DNA of 64,000 bases from Variovorax sp. Sphag1AA (lineage in GTDB: Bacteria > Pseudomonadota > Gammaproteobacteria > Burkholderiales > Burkholderiaceae_C). A model generated the notes under the pieces. That model had not been told where the DNA came from, ran no database searches, and worked only from the letters and a program-made list of their open reading frames with translations. A program made the translations under genes and the position numbers. This document shows, in pieces, positions 23,996 through 34,573 of the stretch; within the stretch, counting starts at the first letter, position 1; each line of letters starts with the position of its first letter. The stretch spans positions 372,001 to 436,000 of the forward strand of contig NZ_JACHYC010000004.1 in assembly GCF_014192575.1 (NCBI RefSeq). Reading direction: 5' to 3'.

Positions 23996-24003
<8 letters not shown>
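22846..24003 (-). CDS. ABC transporter permease (nucleoside/BMP-type)
   Basis: This 385-residue membrane protein of the same permease family has the motif FRANVWNIGAEGQFVFGAIAAGG at about residues 80-105 and the late motif GYGFAAIIVAFVGRLHPVGMIFSA. It overlaps the ATPase gene by 8 nt upstream and the second permease gene by 4 nt downstream, so the operon is tightly coupled. Confidence 0.93.
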
Positions 24004-25537
<1,534 letters not shown>

Positions 25538-25629
25538 GCCTATGCCTGGCCTGTGGGTTGTGATTCAAGCCCTGAACCGCCTCTCGGCGATCGCCTATTG
25601 TCTCGTCAGTTCGTCCGTGCCGGACGGCT

Positions 25630-27003
25630 TCAATGGCCTCCGATGTAGATGAACTTGAAGAGGAACACGCCGCCGATCAGCCACACCATCCAGTGCACCT
25701 GCTTGGCTTGGCCGGTGAACAGCTTCAGCACCGCGTACGAGATGAAGCCGAACGCCAGCCCGTTGGCGATGGAATAGGTGAAGGGCATGGTCAGCGCCGT
25801 CACGACGGCGGGCACGACCTCTGTCGTTTCCTCCCATTCCAGTTCGGTCAGTTCCTTGAGCATCAAACATGCCACGAAGAACAGCGCAGGCGCAGTCGCA
25901 TAGGCCGGCACCGCGCCGGCGAGCGGCGAGATGACCAGCGCGGCAAGGAACAGCACCGCCACCGTGAGCGCGGTCAGGCCAGTGCGGCCGCCGGCTTGCA
26001 CACCCGCGGCGCTTTCGACATACGCGGTGGTGCTCGACGTGCCGAGCAGCGAGCCCGCGAAGATCGCGCCGCTATCAGCCAAGAGCGACTTGTTCAGGCG
26101 GTCCATCCGTCCCGGCACCAGCAGGCCCGCACGGCGTGCCACGCCCATCAGCGTGCCGGTCGCGTCGAACAGTTCGACCAGGAAGAAGACCAGGACCACG
26201 TTGAGGATGCCGCCCGAGAGCGCCGCCTTGATGTCCAGCTGCAGGAAGGTCGGCGCGATCGACGGCGGCGCCGCGAAGATGCCGTGGAAGGTGTTGCCCG
26301 CAAAGAAGAACGAGAGCACCGTCACCGTGACGATCCCGATCAGGATCGCGCCCGGCACCTTGAGGCGGTCGAGCACCACGATCAGGAAGAAGCCGATGGT
26401 CGCCAGGACCACCTGCGGCGTATGCAGGTCACCGAGCGTGATGTAGGTCGCCTTCGAGGGCGCGACGATGCCGGCGCTCTTGAGCGCGATGATCGCGAGG
26501 AAAAGCCCGATACCGACCGTGATCGCGACCCGTATCGAATGCGGGATGCCCTTGATGATCAGCTCCCGGATCTTGAACACGGTGACCAGCAGGAAGAGGC
26601 ACCCCGAGATGAACACCGCGCCCAGCGCGGCCTGCCATGTGAAGCCCATCTGCAGCACCACCACATAGGCGAAGTACGCGTTGAGCCCCATCCCCGGCGC
26701 GAGCGCGATCGGGTAGTTGGCATAGAGCGCCATGATCCCCGTGCCGAGCGCCGCGATCAGACAGGTGGCGACGAACACCGCGTCCTTCGGCATGCCCGCG
26801 TCCCCGAGGATCGTCGGGTTCACGAAGATGATGTAGGCCATCGTGAGGAAGGTCGTGAGCCCCGCCACGATCTCGGTGCGCACGGTCGTGCCGTGTTCCT
26901 CGAGCTTGAAGAGGCGTTCGGCCCAGCTTTTCGAGGCGCGCGAAGTGCGCTGTCGTGAGAGGTCCTGCCCGCCGAGGTCGAGCACTTGGTCTGTCCGGTT
27001 CAT
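25630..27003 (-). CDS. AzgA-type NCS2 purine base permease
   Basis: This 457-residue membrane protein has the AzgA hallmark near the N-terminus (FKLEEHGTTVRTEIVAGLTTFLTMAYIIFVNP), then ALAPGMGLNAYFAYVVV and the late STTAYVESAAGVQAGGRTGLTAL. AzgA proteins import adenine, guanine or hypoxanthine by proton symport. It lies between the purine ABC operon and a LysR gene, all on the minus strand. The ATG at 27003 has a GGAGA site. Confidence 0.93.
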   Translation of the reverse strand: MNRTDQVLDLGGQDLSRQRTSRASKSWAERLFKLEEHGTTVRTEIVAGLTTFLTMAYIIFVNPTILGDAGMPKDAVFVATCLIAALGTGIMALYANYPIALAPGMGLNAYFAYVVVLQMGFTWQAALGAVFISGCLFLLVTVFKIRELIIKGIPHSIRVAITVGIGLFLAIIALKSAGIVAPSKATYITLGDLHTPQVVLATIGFFLIVVLDRLKVPGAILIGIVTVTVLSFFFAGNTFHGIFAAPPSIAPTFLQLDIKAALSGGILNVVLVFFLVELFDATGTLMGVARRAGLLVPGRMDRLNKSLLADSGAIFAGSLLGTSSTTAYVESAAGVQAGGRTGLTALTVAVLFLAALVISPLAGAVPAYATAPALFFVACLMLKELTELEWEETTEVVPAVVTALTMPFTYSIANGLAFGFISYAVLKLFTGQAKQVHWMVWLIGGVFLFKFIYIGGH

Positions 27004-27081
27004 CGTCTTGTCTCCGAGTCTTTATGGGTCGATGGCGTGGGTTCGTGCTGCTTCGCGACGCCGGCGCGAATCAATCCAGAT

Positions 27082-28056
27082 CTATCCGGTGCCGCTCGCG
27101 GCGGTGGCATTGGCGGCGGCAGCCGCCGCCGGCCGCAGGGACGCGGCCACTTCCTTGGTCCGCTCGCGCAGCCAGCGCGCCGAGCTCGACGAATGCGTGC
27201 GCTCGTGCCAGAGCTGGTAGTACATGAGGCGCGGCAGCGGCACGGGGCATTCGAGGATCGCGACCGGCAGCCGGTCGACGTAGCGCTCGCAGTACTGGCG
27301 TCCCGTGGTGAGCACCAGCAGGCTCGACGCCACCATGTCCGGGATCAACCCGAAGTGCGCGCAGCGCGCGGTGATGTTCCGCTGCCGGCCCATCTCGTCG
27401 AGCATCTGGTCGATGATCCCGCGCGCGCCGGGGTGCGTGGCCGTCGGCGCGACATGCTCGGCGGCCAGCCAGCTTTCGAAATCCCAGCCGCGCCGCACCG
27501 CCGGATGGTCCTTGTTGACCAGCGAGACGATGTCGTCGCCGAAGAGCCGCGCCATATGCAGGTCTTCCGGCGGCTTGAGCCAGTTGCCGATCACCACGTC
27601 CACCTGCCCCAGCGAGAGGTGCGCGTGGTAGTCCGAATCGGACGACAGCGGATGGATCTCGATATGGCACATCGGCGCCTGGCTCTTGATGCGCGCGACG
27701 AGCTGCGGCAGGAAGAGCGGGTCCATGTAGTCGCTCGCGGCGATGCGGAAGGTGGTCTGCGCGGTCTGCGGATCGAAGCCGCGCGCGTCGCTGAACAGCA
27801 TCTCGGCCGAGCGAAGGATCGCCGCCGCGGGCTCGATCATGCGCAGCCCCGCATCGGTCGGCACCATGCCCGACCCGGAGCGCACCAGCAGCGGGTCGCC
27901 CGAGAGCTCGCGCAGCCGCTTGAGGGCGGCCGACACGGCGGGCTGGTACATCCCCAATCGGATGGCCGCGCGCGAAACGCTGCGATCGGTAAGCACGGTG
28001 TGTAGGACCCGAATAAGGTGGAGATCGATCTTGTCGAGTAGCGCCTGGTCTCTCAT
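27082..28056 (-). CDS. LysR-family transcriptional regulator of the purine region
   Basis: This 324-residue protein has a NodD/LinR-like N-terminus (KIDLHLIRVLHTVLTDRSVSRAAIRLGMYQPAVSAALKRLRELSG) and an effector domain. The ATG at 28056 is preferred over a TTG four codons upstream. It sits between xdhB and the AzgA permease, all co-oriented, so it is the best candidate regulator for purine catabolism. A strong inverted repeat ends one base before its start codon. Confidence 0.92.
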   Translation of the reverse strand: MRDQALLDKIDLHLIRVLHTVLTDRSVSRAAIRLGMYQPAVSAALKRLRELSGDPLLVRSGSGMVPTDAGLRMIEPAAAILRSAEMLFSDARGFDPQTAQTTFRIAASDYMDPLFLPQLVARIKSQAPMCHIEIHPLSSDSDYHAHLSLGQVDVVIGNWLKPPEDLHMARLFGDDIVSLVNKDHPAVRRGWDFESWLAAEHVAPTATHPGARGIIDQMLDEMGRQRNITARCAHFGLIPDMVASSLLVLTTGRQYCERYVDRLPVAILECPVPLPRLMYYQLWHERTHSSSSARWLRERTKEVAASLRPAAAAAANATAASGTG

Positions 28057-28057
28057 G

Positions 28058-28090
28058 ACTGCCCGCAATGGTCTGGAAGATGCGGGCAGT
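28058..28090. promoter_or_regulatory. Inverted repeat abutting the LysR start codon
   Basis: ACTGCCCGCA (28058-28067) and TGCGGGCAGT (28081-28090) are perfect 10-bp arms with a 13-base loop. The element lies between the xdhB stop (28124) and the LysR ATG (28056). No T-run follows, so it is not a typical terminator. It may be an autoregulatory operator or an RNA hairpin that hides the ribosome binding site. Confidence 0.5.
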
Positions 28091-28123
28091 TATACAGACA
28101 GCGCGCCGCTACATGAAGCGCCC

Positions 28124-30550
28124 TCAGGCGGCCGCGTTTTGCACCGCGGTGATGGCACGCAGGATCGACTCGCTGGTCGCCGGCGCGCGCAGCGGCGGAT
28201 CGACCTTGTGGTCGCCCACCGACGACACCGCATCGCGGATCGCGAAGAACACCGAGAACGGCAGCAGGAGCGGCGGCTCGCCGACGGCCTTGCTGCGGTG
28301 GATCGAATCCTCGAAGTTCTGGCCTTCGTACAGCCGCACGTTCAGGACCGGCGGGCAGTCATTGGCGGTCGGGATCTTGTAGGTGCTCGGCGCGTGGGTG
28401 GTCAGCAAGCCGGTCTTCGGGTGCCACACCAGCTCCTCAGTCGTGAGCCAGCCCATGCCCTGAATGAAGGCGCCTTCGACCTGGCCGATGTCCACCGCCG
28501 GGTTCAGCGACTTGCCGGCGTCGTGCAGGATGTCGGCGCGCAGCAGCTTCCATTCGCCGGTGAGCGTGTCGACGATCACTTCGCTCACCGCCGCGCCATA
28601 GGCGAAGTAGAAGAACGGGCGACCCTGCATCTTGTCCTTGTCCCAGCTCAGGCCGGGCGTGGCGTAGAAGCCGTCGGACCACAGTTGCACGCGATCGAGG
28701 TAGGCCTCGCCCACGACCGTCGCGAAAGGCAGCGTACGGCCGTTGACCTCGACCTTGTCGTTGGCAAAGCGCACCGCCGATGCATCGCCGCCATGCCGCG
28801 CCGCAGCACACGCAGCCAGCCGTTCGCGGATCTGCCGCGCGGCGTCTTGCGCGGCCTTGCCGTTCAGGTCGGCACCGGTGGAAGCCGCGGTGGCCGAGGT
28901 GTTGGCGACCTTCGTCGTGTCGGTTGCGGTGACGCGGACGCACTCGAAGCTGACGCCCAGCTCATGAGACACCACCTGCGCCACCTTGGTGTTCAGGCCC
29001 TGCCCCATTTCGGTGCCGCCGTGGTTCACCAGGATCGAGCCGTCGTTGTAGACATGGACCAGCGCGCCGGCCTGGTTGAAGTGCTTGACGTTGAACGAGA
29101 TGCCGAACTTGAGCGGCGCCAGCGCGATGCCGCGCTTGAGCACCGGGCTCGTCGCATTGAACGCCTCGATCTCCTCCCGGCGCACGCGGTAGTCACTGCT
29201 GGATTCCAGGTCGGCCACCAGTTCGTGGATGACGTTGTCGACCACCGTCTGGCCGTACGGCGTCACGTTGTTCTCCGTCTTGCCGTAGAAGTTGACGCGA
29301 CGCACATCCAGCGGATCGCGCCCCAGTTCGCGGGCCACGCTGTCGAGGATGTTCTCCATCGCGATCGCGCCCTGGGGGCCGCCGAAGCCGCGGAACGCGG
29401 TGTTGCTCTGCGTGTTGGTCTTGCCCGAGAAGCCGTGCATCTCCACGTTCGGCAGCCAGTAGGCGTTGTCGAAGTGGCACAGCGCGCGTGTCATCACCGG
29501 GCCGGACAGGTCGGCCGAGTGGCCGGCGCGGGACACCATCGTGATCTCGGCACCGAGCAGCCGGCCTTCGTCGTCGTAGCCGACTTCGTATTCGTACCAG
29601 AAGCAGTGCCGGCGGCCGGTGATCATGAAGTCATCATCGCGATCCAGCCGCAGCTTGACCGGCCGCTTGAGCTTGTTTGCCGCCACCGACGCCACGCAGG
29701 CGAAGAGTGCCGACTGCGATTCCTTGCCGCCGAAGCCGCCGCCCATGCGACGGCATTCGACGTGGACCTCGTTGGCATGCAGGTGCAGCGCATGCGCGAC
29801 CAAGTGCTGCATCTCGCTCGGATGCTGCGTCGAGCAATACACATGCATCGCGCCGCCTTCCTTCGGGATGGCGTAGCTGATCTGGCCTTCCAGATAGAAC
29901 TGCTCCTGCCCACCGACGTCGAGTTGCGCCTTGAGCCGGTGCGGCGCCTTCGCGATCGCGGCCTTGGCGCCGCCTTCGTCGGTGTTGCGCACGAGGTGCA
30001 TCGGCGGTACGACGTACTGCTCTTTCGCGTGCGCTTCCTGTGGCGTGAGCACCGGCGGAGCAACCTCGATGTCGAGCGCCGCCTTGGCGCGTGCGGCAGC
30101 GCGGCGGGCGGCGTCGCGGGTCTCGCCGATCACCGCGAAGACCGGCTGGCCCATGTAGCGGATGTCGCCGCTGCAGAGGATCGGGTCGTCATGAATGATC
30201 GAACCGCAGTCATTGCTACCCGGGATGTCCGCTGCGGTCAACACCGCAACCACGCCCGGCATGGCGCGGATCGCTTCGAGGTTCATGCCCTTGAGCCGGC
30301 CGTTCGCCACCGGCGACAGGCCCAGCGCGCAATGCAGCGTGCCCGCGAGTTCGGGAATGTCGTCAATGTAGGTCGCCTCGCCCGCAACGTGCAGCGCGGC
30401 CGACTCGTGCGGGCGACTGATACCCACGCGCGCGCCGTCGCCATGCGCCTTGGCTTCCGCGTTCACGTCGATGCGCGCGGCGGCATTGGAGACGTAGTCG
30501 GCAAAGGCCTCGGCCGACTTGAAGAGCTTCGGATCGATCGGCTTGTTCAT
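28124..30550 (-). CDS. xdhB: Xanthine dehydrogenase, molybdopterin-binding subunit
   Basis: This 808-residue protein oxidises hypoxanthine to xanthine and xanthine to urate at a molybdenum centre. It starts MNKPIDPKLFKS, has the N-terminal a/b hammerhead (HVAGEATYIDDIPELAGTLHCALGLS) and molybdopterin contacts including RRMGGGFGGKESQ, FRGFGGPQGAIAMENILD and NHGGTEMGQGLNTKVAQ. The end has GEPPLLLPFSVFFAIRDAV with the conserved GEPP active-site region. One base separates its start from the xdhA stop, so the two genes form an operon. The usual third gene xdhC does not follow; a LysR gene does. Confidence 0.96.
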   Translation of the reverse strand: MNKPIDPKLFKSAEAFADYVSNAAARIDVNAEAKAHGDGARVGISRPHESAALHVAGEATYIDDIPELAGTLHCALGLSPVANGRLKGMNLEAIRAMPGVVAVLTAADIPGSNDCGSIIHDDPILCSGDIRYMGQPVFAVIGETRDAARRAAARAKAALDIEVAPPVLTPQEAHAKEQYVVPPMHLVRNTDEGGAKAAIAKAPHRLKAQLDVGGQEQFYLEGQISYAIPKEGGAMHVYCSTQHPSEMQHLVAHALHLHANEVHVECRRMGGGFGGKESQSALFACVASVAANKLKRPVKLRLDRDDDFMITGRRHCFWYEYEVGYDDEGRLLGAEITMVSRAGHSADLSGPVMTRALCHFDNAYWLPNVEMHGFSGKTNTQSNTAFRGFGGPQGAIAMENILDSVARELGRDPLDVRRVNFYGKTENNVTPYGQTVVDNVIHELVADLESSSDYRVRREEIEAFNATSPVLKRGIALAPLKFGISFNVKHFNQAGALVHVYNDGSILVNHGGTEMGQGLNTKVAQVVSHELGVSFECVRVTATDTTKVANTSATAASTGADLNGKAAQDAARQIRERLAACAAARHGGDASAVRFANDKVEVNGRTLPFATVVGEAYLDRVQLWSDGFYATPGLSWDKDKMQGRPFFYFAYGAAVSEVIVDTLTGEWKLLRADILHDAGKSLNPAVDIGQVEGAFIQGMGWLTTEELVWHPKTGLLTTHAPSTYKIPTANDCPPVLNVRLYEGQNFEDSIHRSKAVGEPPLLLPFSVFFAIRDAVSSVGDHKVDPPLRAPATSESILRAITAVQNAAA

Positions 30551-30551
30551 G

Positions 30552-32135
30552 TCAGGCTCCTTCCACGGCGACGGCATGCGGCATCACGCTCCACACGCTG
30601 GTGGCTTCGACCGGCAGCGGGTCGGTCGTGCGCGTTTCCAGCCACAGGCGCTGCAGCAGGTTCTGCGCCACTTGCAGGCGGTAATCGGCGCTCGCGCGCA
30701 TGTCGGTCAGCGGCGTGAAATCCTTGGCCAGCGCCAGCTTGGCGGCGTTGACTGTGGCTTGCGTCCACGGCTTGCCGACAAGCGCGGCCTCGGCATTCGC
30801 GGCACGCGTGACGGTCGCGGCCATTCCGCCGAAAGCGAGGCGCACTTCCTTCACCACGTCACCGTCGAGATCGATCGCGAAGCCGGCGCACAGCGCCGAG
30901 ATGTCGCAGTCGAAACGCTTGCTGATCTTGTAGGCACGCACCTGCCGCGCCAGCGCGGCCTTGGGAATCGCGAGGCCCTGCACGAACTCGCCCGGCTCCA
31001 GGCGATTCTTCATGTAGTCGATATAGAAGTCCGGCAGCGGCATGCGGCGCACATCGCTGCCGCGGCGCAATTCGATCTCGGCATCGAGCGACATCAGCAC
31101 CGGCGGCGAATCGCCGATCGGCGAGCCGTTGGCGACATTGCCGCCGATGGTGCCCGCATTGCGGATGGGCGGCGAGGCAAAGCGCAGCCACACGTCGGTC
31201 AGGCTCGGAACACGCCGCACGAGCGCCGCGAAGGCAGATTCAAGCGAAGCGCCCGCGCCGAGGTAGAGCTCATCCGTGCGCTCCTCGATCGTCTTCATCT
31301 CCGCCACGTCGCCGATATAGATGATGTCGCCGAGGTCGCGGAACTGCTTGTTGACCCACAGGCCGACGTCGGTCGAGCCGGCGAGCAACTGCGCCGCCGG
31401 CTTGGCCTGGCGCAGCGCGGCGAGCTCGTCCAGCGTGGTGGGCGCATGGAAATGGTCGAGCCGCTGGCCCAGCGGCGCGGCGTAGTCGAAGGTGCTCTCG
31501 TGCTTCAGCGCAGTCAGCGCCTCCACAACCGGCTTCGTGTCGAGGCGCGTCGCCGGCAAATCGAACATGCGCTGACCGGCGTCGAGGATCGGCCGGTAGC
31601 CGGTGCAGCGGCACAGGTTGCCCGACAGGTCGTCGGCCAGCTGCTGCCGCGTCGGGCGCGTCTGGCCTTCCTGGTGGTGTTCGTAGGTCGACCACAGCGA
31701 CATCACGAAGCCCGGGGTGCAGAAGCCGCACTGCGAGCCGTGACAGTCGACCATCGCCTGCTGGACCGGATGCAGGCGCTGCACCGGGTGCTTGTCATGC
31801 TGCTGTGCGTCATGGCCGTGGCCGCATTGGGCCTTCAGGTCCTCGACCGTGAAAAGCGCCTTGCCGTGCAAGGTCGGAAGGAACTGGATGCAGGCGTTCA
31901 CCGTTTGCAAACGCAGCCCGCCGATCGCGCCCTTCTCGCCCGGCTCGGCCAGCTCGCCGATCACCACGGTGCATGCACCGCAATCGCCCTCGTTGCAGCC
32001 TTCCTTGGTGCCGGTGCAGCGGGCGTCCTCGCGCAGCCAGTCGAGCACCGAACGGGTCGGGTGCACGCCGCTGATGTCGACGATCCTGCCGCGGTGGAAA
32101 AACTGGATGGGTTGCGTACTCGTTGTCATGCTCAT
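30552..32135 (-). CDS. xdhA: Xanthine dehydrogenase, FeS/FAD small subunit
   Basis: This 527-residue protein has an N-terminal plant-type [2Fe-2S] domain (GCNEGDCGACTVVIGE), a second [2Fe-2S] helical domain (SQCGFCTPGFVMSLW and NLCRCTGYRPIL), then the FAD domain with FASPPIRNAGTIGGNVANG and the C-terminal CO-dehydrogenase flavoprotein domain. It passes electrons from the XdhB molybdenum centre to NAD+. The start may be the ATG at 32135 or 32129. Upstream lies an 18-bp palindrome (32197-32214) that resembles the guaD upstream motif. Confidence 0.96.
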   Translation of the reverse strand: MSMTTSTQPIQFFHRGRIVDISGVHPTRSVLDWLREDARCTGTKEGCNEGDCGACTVVIGELAEPGEKGAIGGLRLQTVNACIQFLPTLHGKALFTVEDLKAQCGHGHDAQQHDKHPVQRLHPVQQAMVDCHGSQCGFCTPGFVMSLWSTYEHHQEGQTRPTRQQLADDLSGNLCRCTGYRPILDAGQRMFDLPATRLDTKPVVEALTALKHESTFDYAAPLGQRLDHFHAPTTLDELAALRQAKPAAQLLAGSTDVGLWVNKQFRDLGDIIYIGDVAEMKTIEERTDELYLGAGASLESAFAALVRRVPSLTDVWLRFASPPIRNAGTIGGNVANGSPIGDSPPVLMSLDAEIELRRGSDVRRMPLPDFYIDYMKNRLEPGEFVQGLAIPKAALARQVRAYKISKRFDCDISALCAGFAIDLDGDVVKEVRLAFGGMAATVTRAANAEAALVGKPWTQATVNAAKLALAKDFTPLTDMRASADYRLQVAQNLLQRLWLETRTTDPLPVEATSVWSVMPHAVAVEGA

Positions 32136-32196
32136 GCTCGTGGGGGCGATCAAGAATCGGGCCAGACGGAAGTTATTCCTTTAATGCCCTCGATGC

Positions 32197-32214
32197 ATAT
32201 GGGCATGCCCATAT
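32197..32214. promoter_or_regulatory. Perfect 18-bp palindrome upstream of xdhA
   Basis: ATATGGGCATGCCCATAT is a perfect palindrome 62-79 bases upstream of the xdhA start. Its half-site CATATGGGC recurs at 7479-7487 upstream of guaD. It is a strong candidate operator for the regulator of purine catabolism. Confidence 0.6.
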
Positions 32215-32257
32215 CGGCTATGTGGTGGGAGGTATGAGGGGCCCGGGTAAACCCGAG

Positions 32258-32350
32258 CTCACCCCCAGCCTCGCCCACTGCGTGTGGCTCTGACACCCCC
32301 TTCCAGGGGGCAACCCCGGCGGCCCGGCGGAGCCGGTTCCGCGGGGTTCC
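32258..32350 (+). repeat. Interspersed GC-rich intergenic repeat, copy 2
   Basis: This copy begins CTCACCCCCAGCCTCG, contains the CCCCCTTCCAGGGGG hairpin and GGCGGCCCGGCGGAGCCGG, and ends GCGGGGTTCC. It lies between the start of xdhA and the end of a LysR gene (32379). Its orientation is opposite to both neighbouring genes. Confidence 0.88.
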
Positions 32351-32378
32351 TGGGCTGGGCGCAGTGATTCAGCGCCGG

Positions 32379-33290
32379 TCACCTCTCTATGAAAAGGTCC
32401 TTGATCACTTCGCGCAGCCAGCGGTTTGCCGGATCGGCCTCGAAACGCTTGCTCCAGTGCAGCGAGACGGTGAAATCGCGCAGTGGAAAGGCCGGTTCGA
32501 CGATGGCGTAGTGGCCCTCTTCCGCGAAGCCGCGCGCGATGTTGCGGGGCATCACCACGGCAAGGTCGGTCTCGCGGACGATGGCCGGCAGCACCATGAA
32601 GTGCTCGGTGGTGAGCCGCACGCGGTCTTCCAGGTTGAGGAGCTGGAGGATCCGGATGGTCTCGGCATGGGTACGCACTGCCACGTATTCGAGCTTGCGC
32701 AGCGTCTCGAGCATGGCCTGCCCGGTGCGCCGTGCCCGTGCGAAGGGATGGCCCTTTCGCAACAGCACGATGTAGCGGTCCTTGAGCAGCATGACGCGCT
32801 GGGTGTCGCGCACCTTGGGCAGGAAGCCGAAGGCGAAGTCGATGCGGCCGCTGTCGAGCGCGGGCGCGATCTCGCTCGGCAGGAGCGGCAGCGTCTCCAG
32901 CCGCACGCCCGGCGAGAGTTCGCCGAGCCGCGCCATCAGCGCTGGCAGGAAGCGGCCTTCGCCGATATCGCTCATGTGGATGCGGAAGGTCTTGCGCGAT
33001 TCGGTGGGCTCGAAGCGATCGGGCTCGCTGAGCGCTTCCTCGAGCGTCCCCAACGCCGACTGCACCGCACGCGCGAGGCGCTCGGCACGCGGCGTGGGCG
33101 CCACGCCGCCCGGGGCGCGGATGAAGAGCGCGTCCTTGAGCAGCAGGCGCAGCCGGCCGAGTCCGTGGCTGGCCGCAGGCTGGGTGAGGCCCAGCAATTC
33201 GGCCGCCTTGCTCACGCTGCGCGCGCGATAGACGGCGTCGAAGAGACGCAGCAGATTGAGGTCGATGGCATCGATATGCATGGCGTTCAT
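32379..33290 (-). CDS. LysR-family transcriptional regulator
   Basis: This 303-residue protein has a NodD-like winged helix (IDLNLLRLFDAVYRARSVSKAAELLGLTQPAASHGLGRLRLLL) and an effector domain. The start may be the ATG at 33290 or 33281. The frame is open for about 80 further codons, which are antisense to the divergent gene. It faces the sorbosone-dehydrogenase-like gene across 92 bp, with an AT-rich core (CGATTATTTTATTG), and probably controls the 33.4-42.7 kb cluster. Confidence 0.92.
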   Translation of the reverse strand: MNAMHIDAIDLNLLRLFDAVYRARSVSKAAELLGLTQPAASHGLGRLRLLLKDALFIRAPGGVAPTPRAERLARAVQSALGTLEEALSEPDRFEPTESRKTFRIHMSDIGEGRFLPALMARLGELSPGVRLETLPLLPSEIAPALDSGRIDFAFGFLPKVRDTQRVMLLKDRYIVLLRKGHPFARARRTGQAMLETLRKLEYVAVRTHAETIRILQLLNLEDRVRLTTEHFMVLPAIVRETDLAVVMPRNIARGFAEEGHYAIVEPAFPLRDFTVSLHWSKRFEADPANRWLREVIKDLFIER

Positions 33291-33382
33291 ATTGCTTAGC
33301 TCGATTATTTTATTGAAGGGCGCGCACCGGTCTCGCACACTCCCGGGTGGCATCAAGCCCCACAACGAGAAGGAGACATGAC

Positions 33383-34573
33383 ATGGCAAAGATCCGTCAG
33401 CAAGCGGCCGTCGCCGCTCTGCTTTGCGCGGCGACCGTCGCATGGGCTCAGCAGCAACCGGCCGAAGAGCCCGGCTGGGCCAAGGGCCGGCCCAAGACCG
33501 ACACCGCCATGAAGATGGCGCCGGTGCCCGCATTCCCGATCCCGACGGCGGTCGACCAGCTCCCGACCAAGAAATTCAAGCTGCCGCCGGGCTTCAAGGT
33601 CGAGACCTGGGCTTCGGGCGTGCTCGACGCGCGGGGTCTCCGTCAAGGCCCCAACGACAACATCCTCGTCAGCACCCTCTTCGTGGGCAACAAGGTCTAC
33701 GCGATCCCAGAGAAGGGCAAGCATGAGGCCAAGGTCATCATCGACAAGATGCCTTTCGCGACGGGCATCGAGTACCAGAACGGCTCGCTCTTCCTCGCGA
33801 CCAACACCCACATCTACCGCTACGACAACGTCGACGGCAAGCTCGACAACCTCGGCACGCCGACCACCATCTACGACAAGCTACCGGGAGGAGGAGACCA
33901 CAGCTGGAAGTTCCTGCGCATTCGCGACAACAAGCTCTACTTCGAGATCGGCGCGCCCTGCAACATCTGCGATCCGGGCGAATACGCCAAGCTCTACCGG
34001 ATGAACCTCGACGGCAGCAACATGGAAACGGTTGCCTCGGGCGTTCGCAACACGGTGGGCTTCGATTTCGATCCGAAGACGGGCCACCTCTGGTTCACCG
34101 ACAACGGCCGCGACTGGCTCAGCGAAGAACTGCCGAACGACGAGCTCAACGAGGTGACGGGTCCGAACCAGCACTTCGGCTATCCGTACTGCCACCAGGG
34201 CAACATCCCCGATCCTGAATTCGGCTGGGGCAAGAACTGCGCCGACTACAAGAAGCCGAACGCACTGCTCGGCCCGCACGCCGGGTCGCTGGGGCTGAAG
34301 TTCTACAACGGCAAGATGTTCCCGGCCAAGTACCAGGGCGCGATGTTCATCGCGCGCCACGGCCCGTGGAACCGCACCGTCAAGTACGCCGATATCTCGG
34401 TCGCATGGCCGGACGGCAAGGGCGGCGCCAAGGTCGAACCCTTCATGACCGGCTTCGTCGAGAACAACAGCTACCTCGGCCGCCCGGTGGACTTCCTGAT
34501 CATGAAGGATGGCTCGATGCTGGTGAGCGACGACCACGCCGGTGCGATCTACCGGATCAGCTACGGCAAATGA
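33383..34573 (+). CDS. Periplasmic sorbosone dehydrogenase-like beta-propeller protein
   Basis: This 396-residue protein has a Sec signal (MAKIRQQAAVAALLCAATVAWAQ) and a six-bladed propeller of the glucose/sorbosone dehydrogenase family: LPPGFKVETWASGVLDARGLRQGPNDNILVST, GGGDHSWKFLRIRDNKLYFEIG, NTVGFDFDPKTGHLWFTDNGRDWL and GAMFIARHGPWNRT. Family members oxidise aldoses or aldehydes, often with PQQ. Cofactor use is inferred. It is coupled by ATGA to a diheme cytochrome c gene, a likely electron acceptor. A good GAAGGAGA site precedes the ATG. Confidence 0.88.
   Translation: MAKIRQQAAVAALLCAATVAWAQQQPAEEPGWAKGRPKTDTAMKMAPVPAFPIPTAVDQLPTKKFKLPPGFKVETWASGVLDARGLRQGPNDNILVSTLFVGNKVYAIPEKGKHEAKVIIDKMPFATGIEYQNGSLFLATNTHIYRYDNVDGKLDNLGTPTTIYDKLPGGGDHSWKFLRIRDNKLYFEIGAPCNICDPGEYAKLYRMNLDGSNMETVASGVRNTVGFDFDPKTGHLWFTDNGRDWLSEELPNDELNEVTGPNQHFGYPYCHQGNIPDPEFGWGKNCADYKKPNALLGPHAGSLGLKFYNGKMFPAKYQGAMFIARHGPWNRTVKYADISVAWPDGKGGAKVEPFMTGFVENNSYLGRPVDFLIMKDGSMLVSDDHAGAIYRISYGK

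Noticed and set aside
27743..30718. A 991-codon open frame on the plus strand across xdhB and the LysR gene
   Set aside because: It is antisense to two clear genes, has no recognisable motifs and an Arg/His-rich composition typical of frames opposite high-GC genes.
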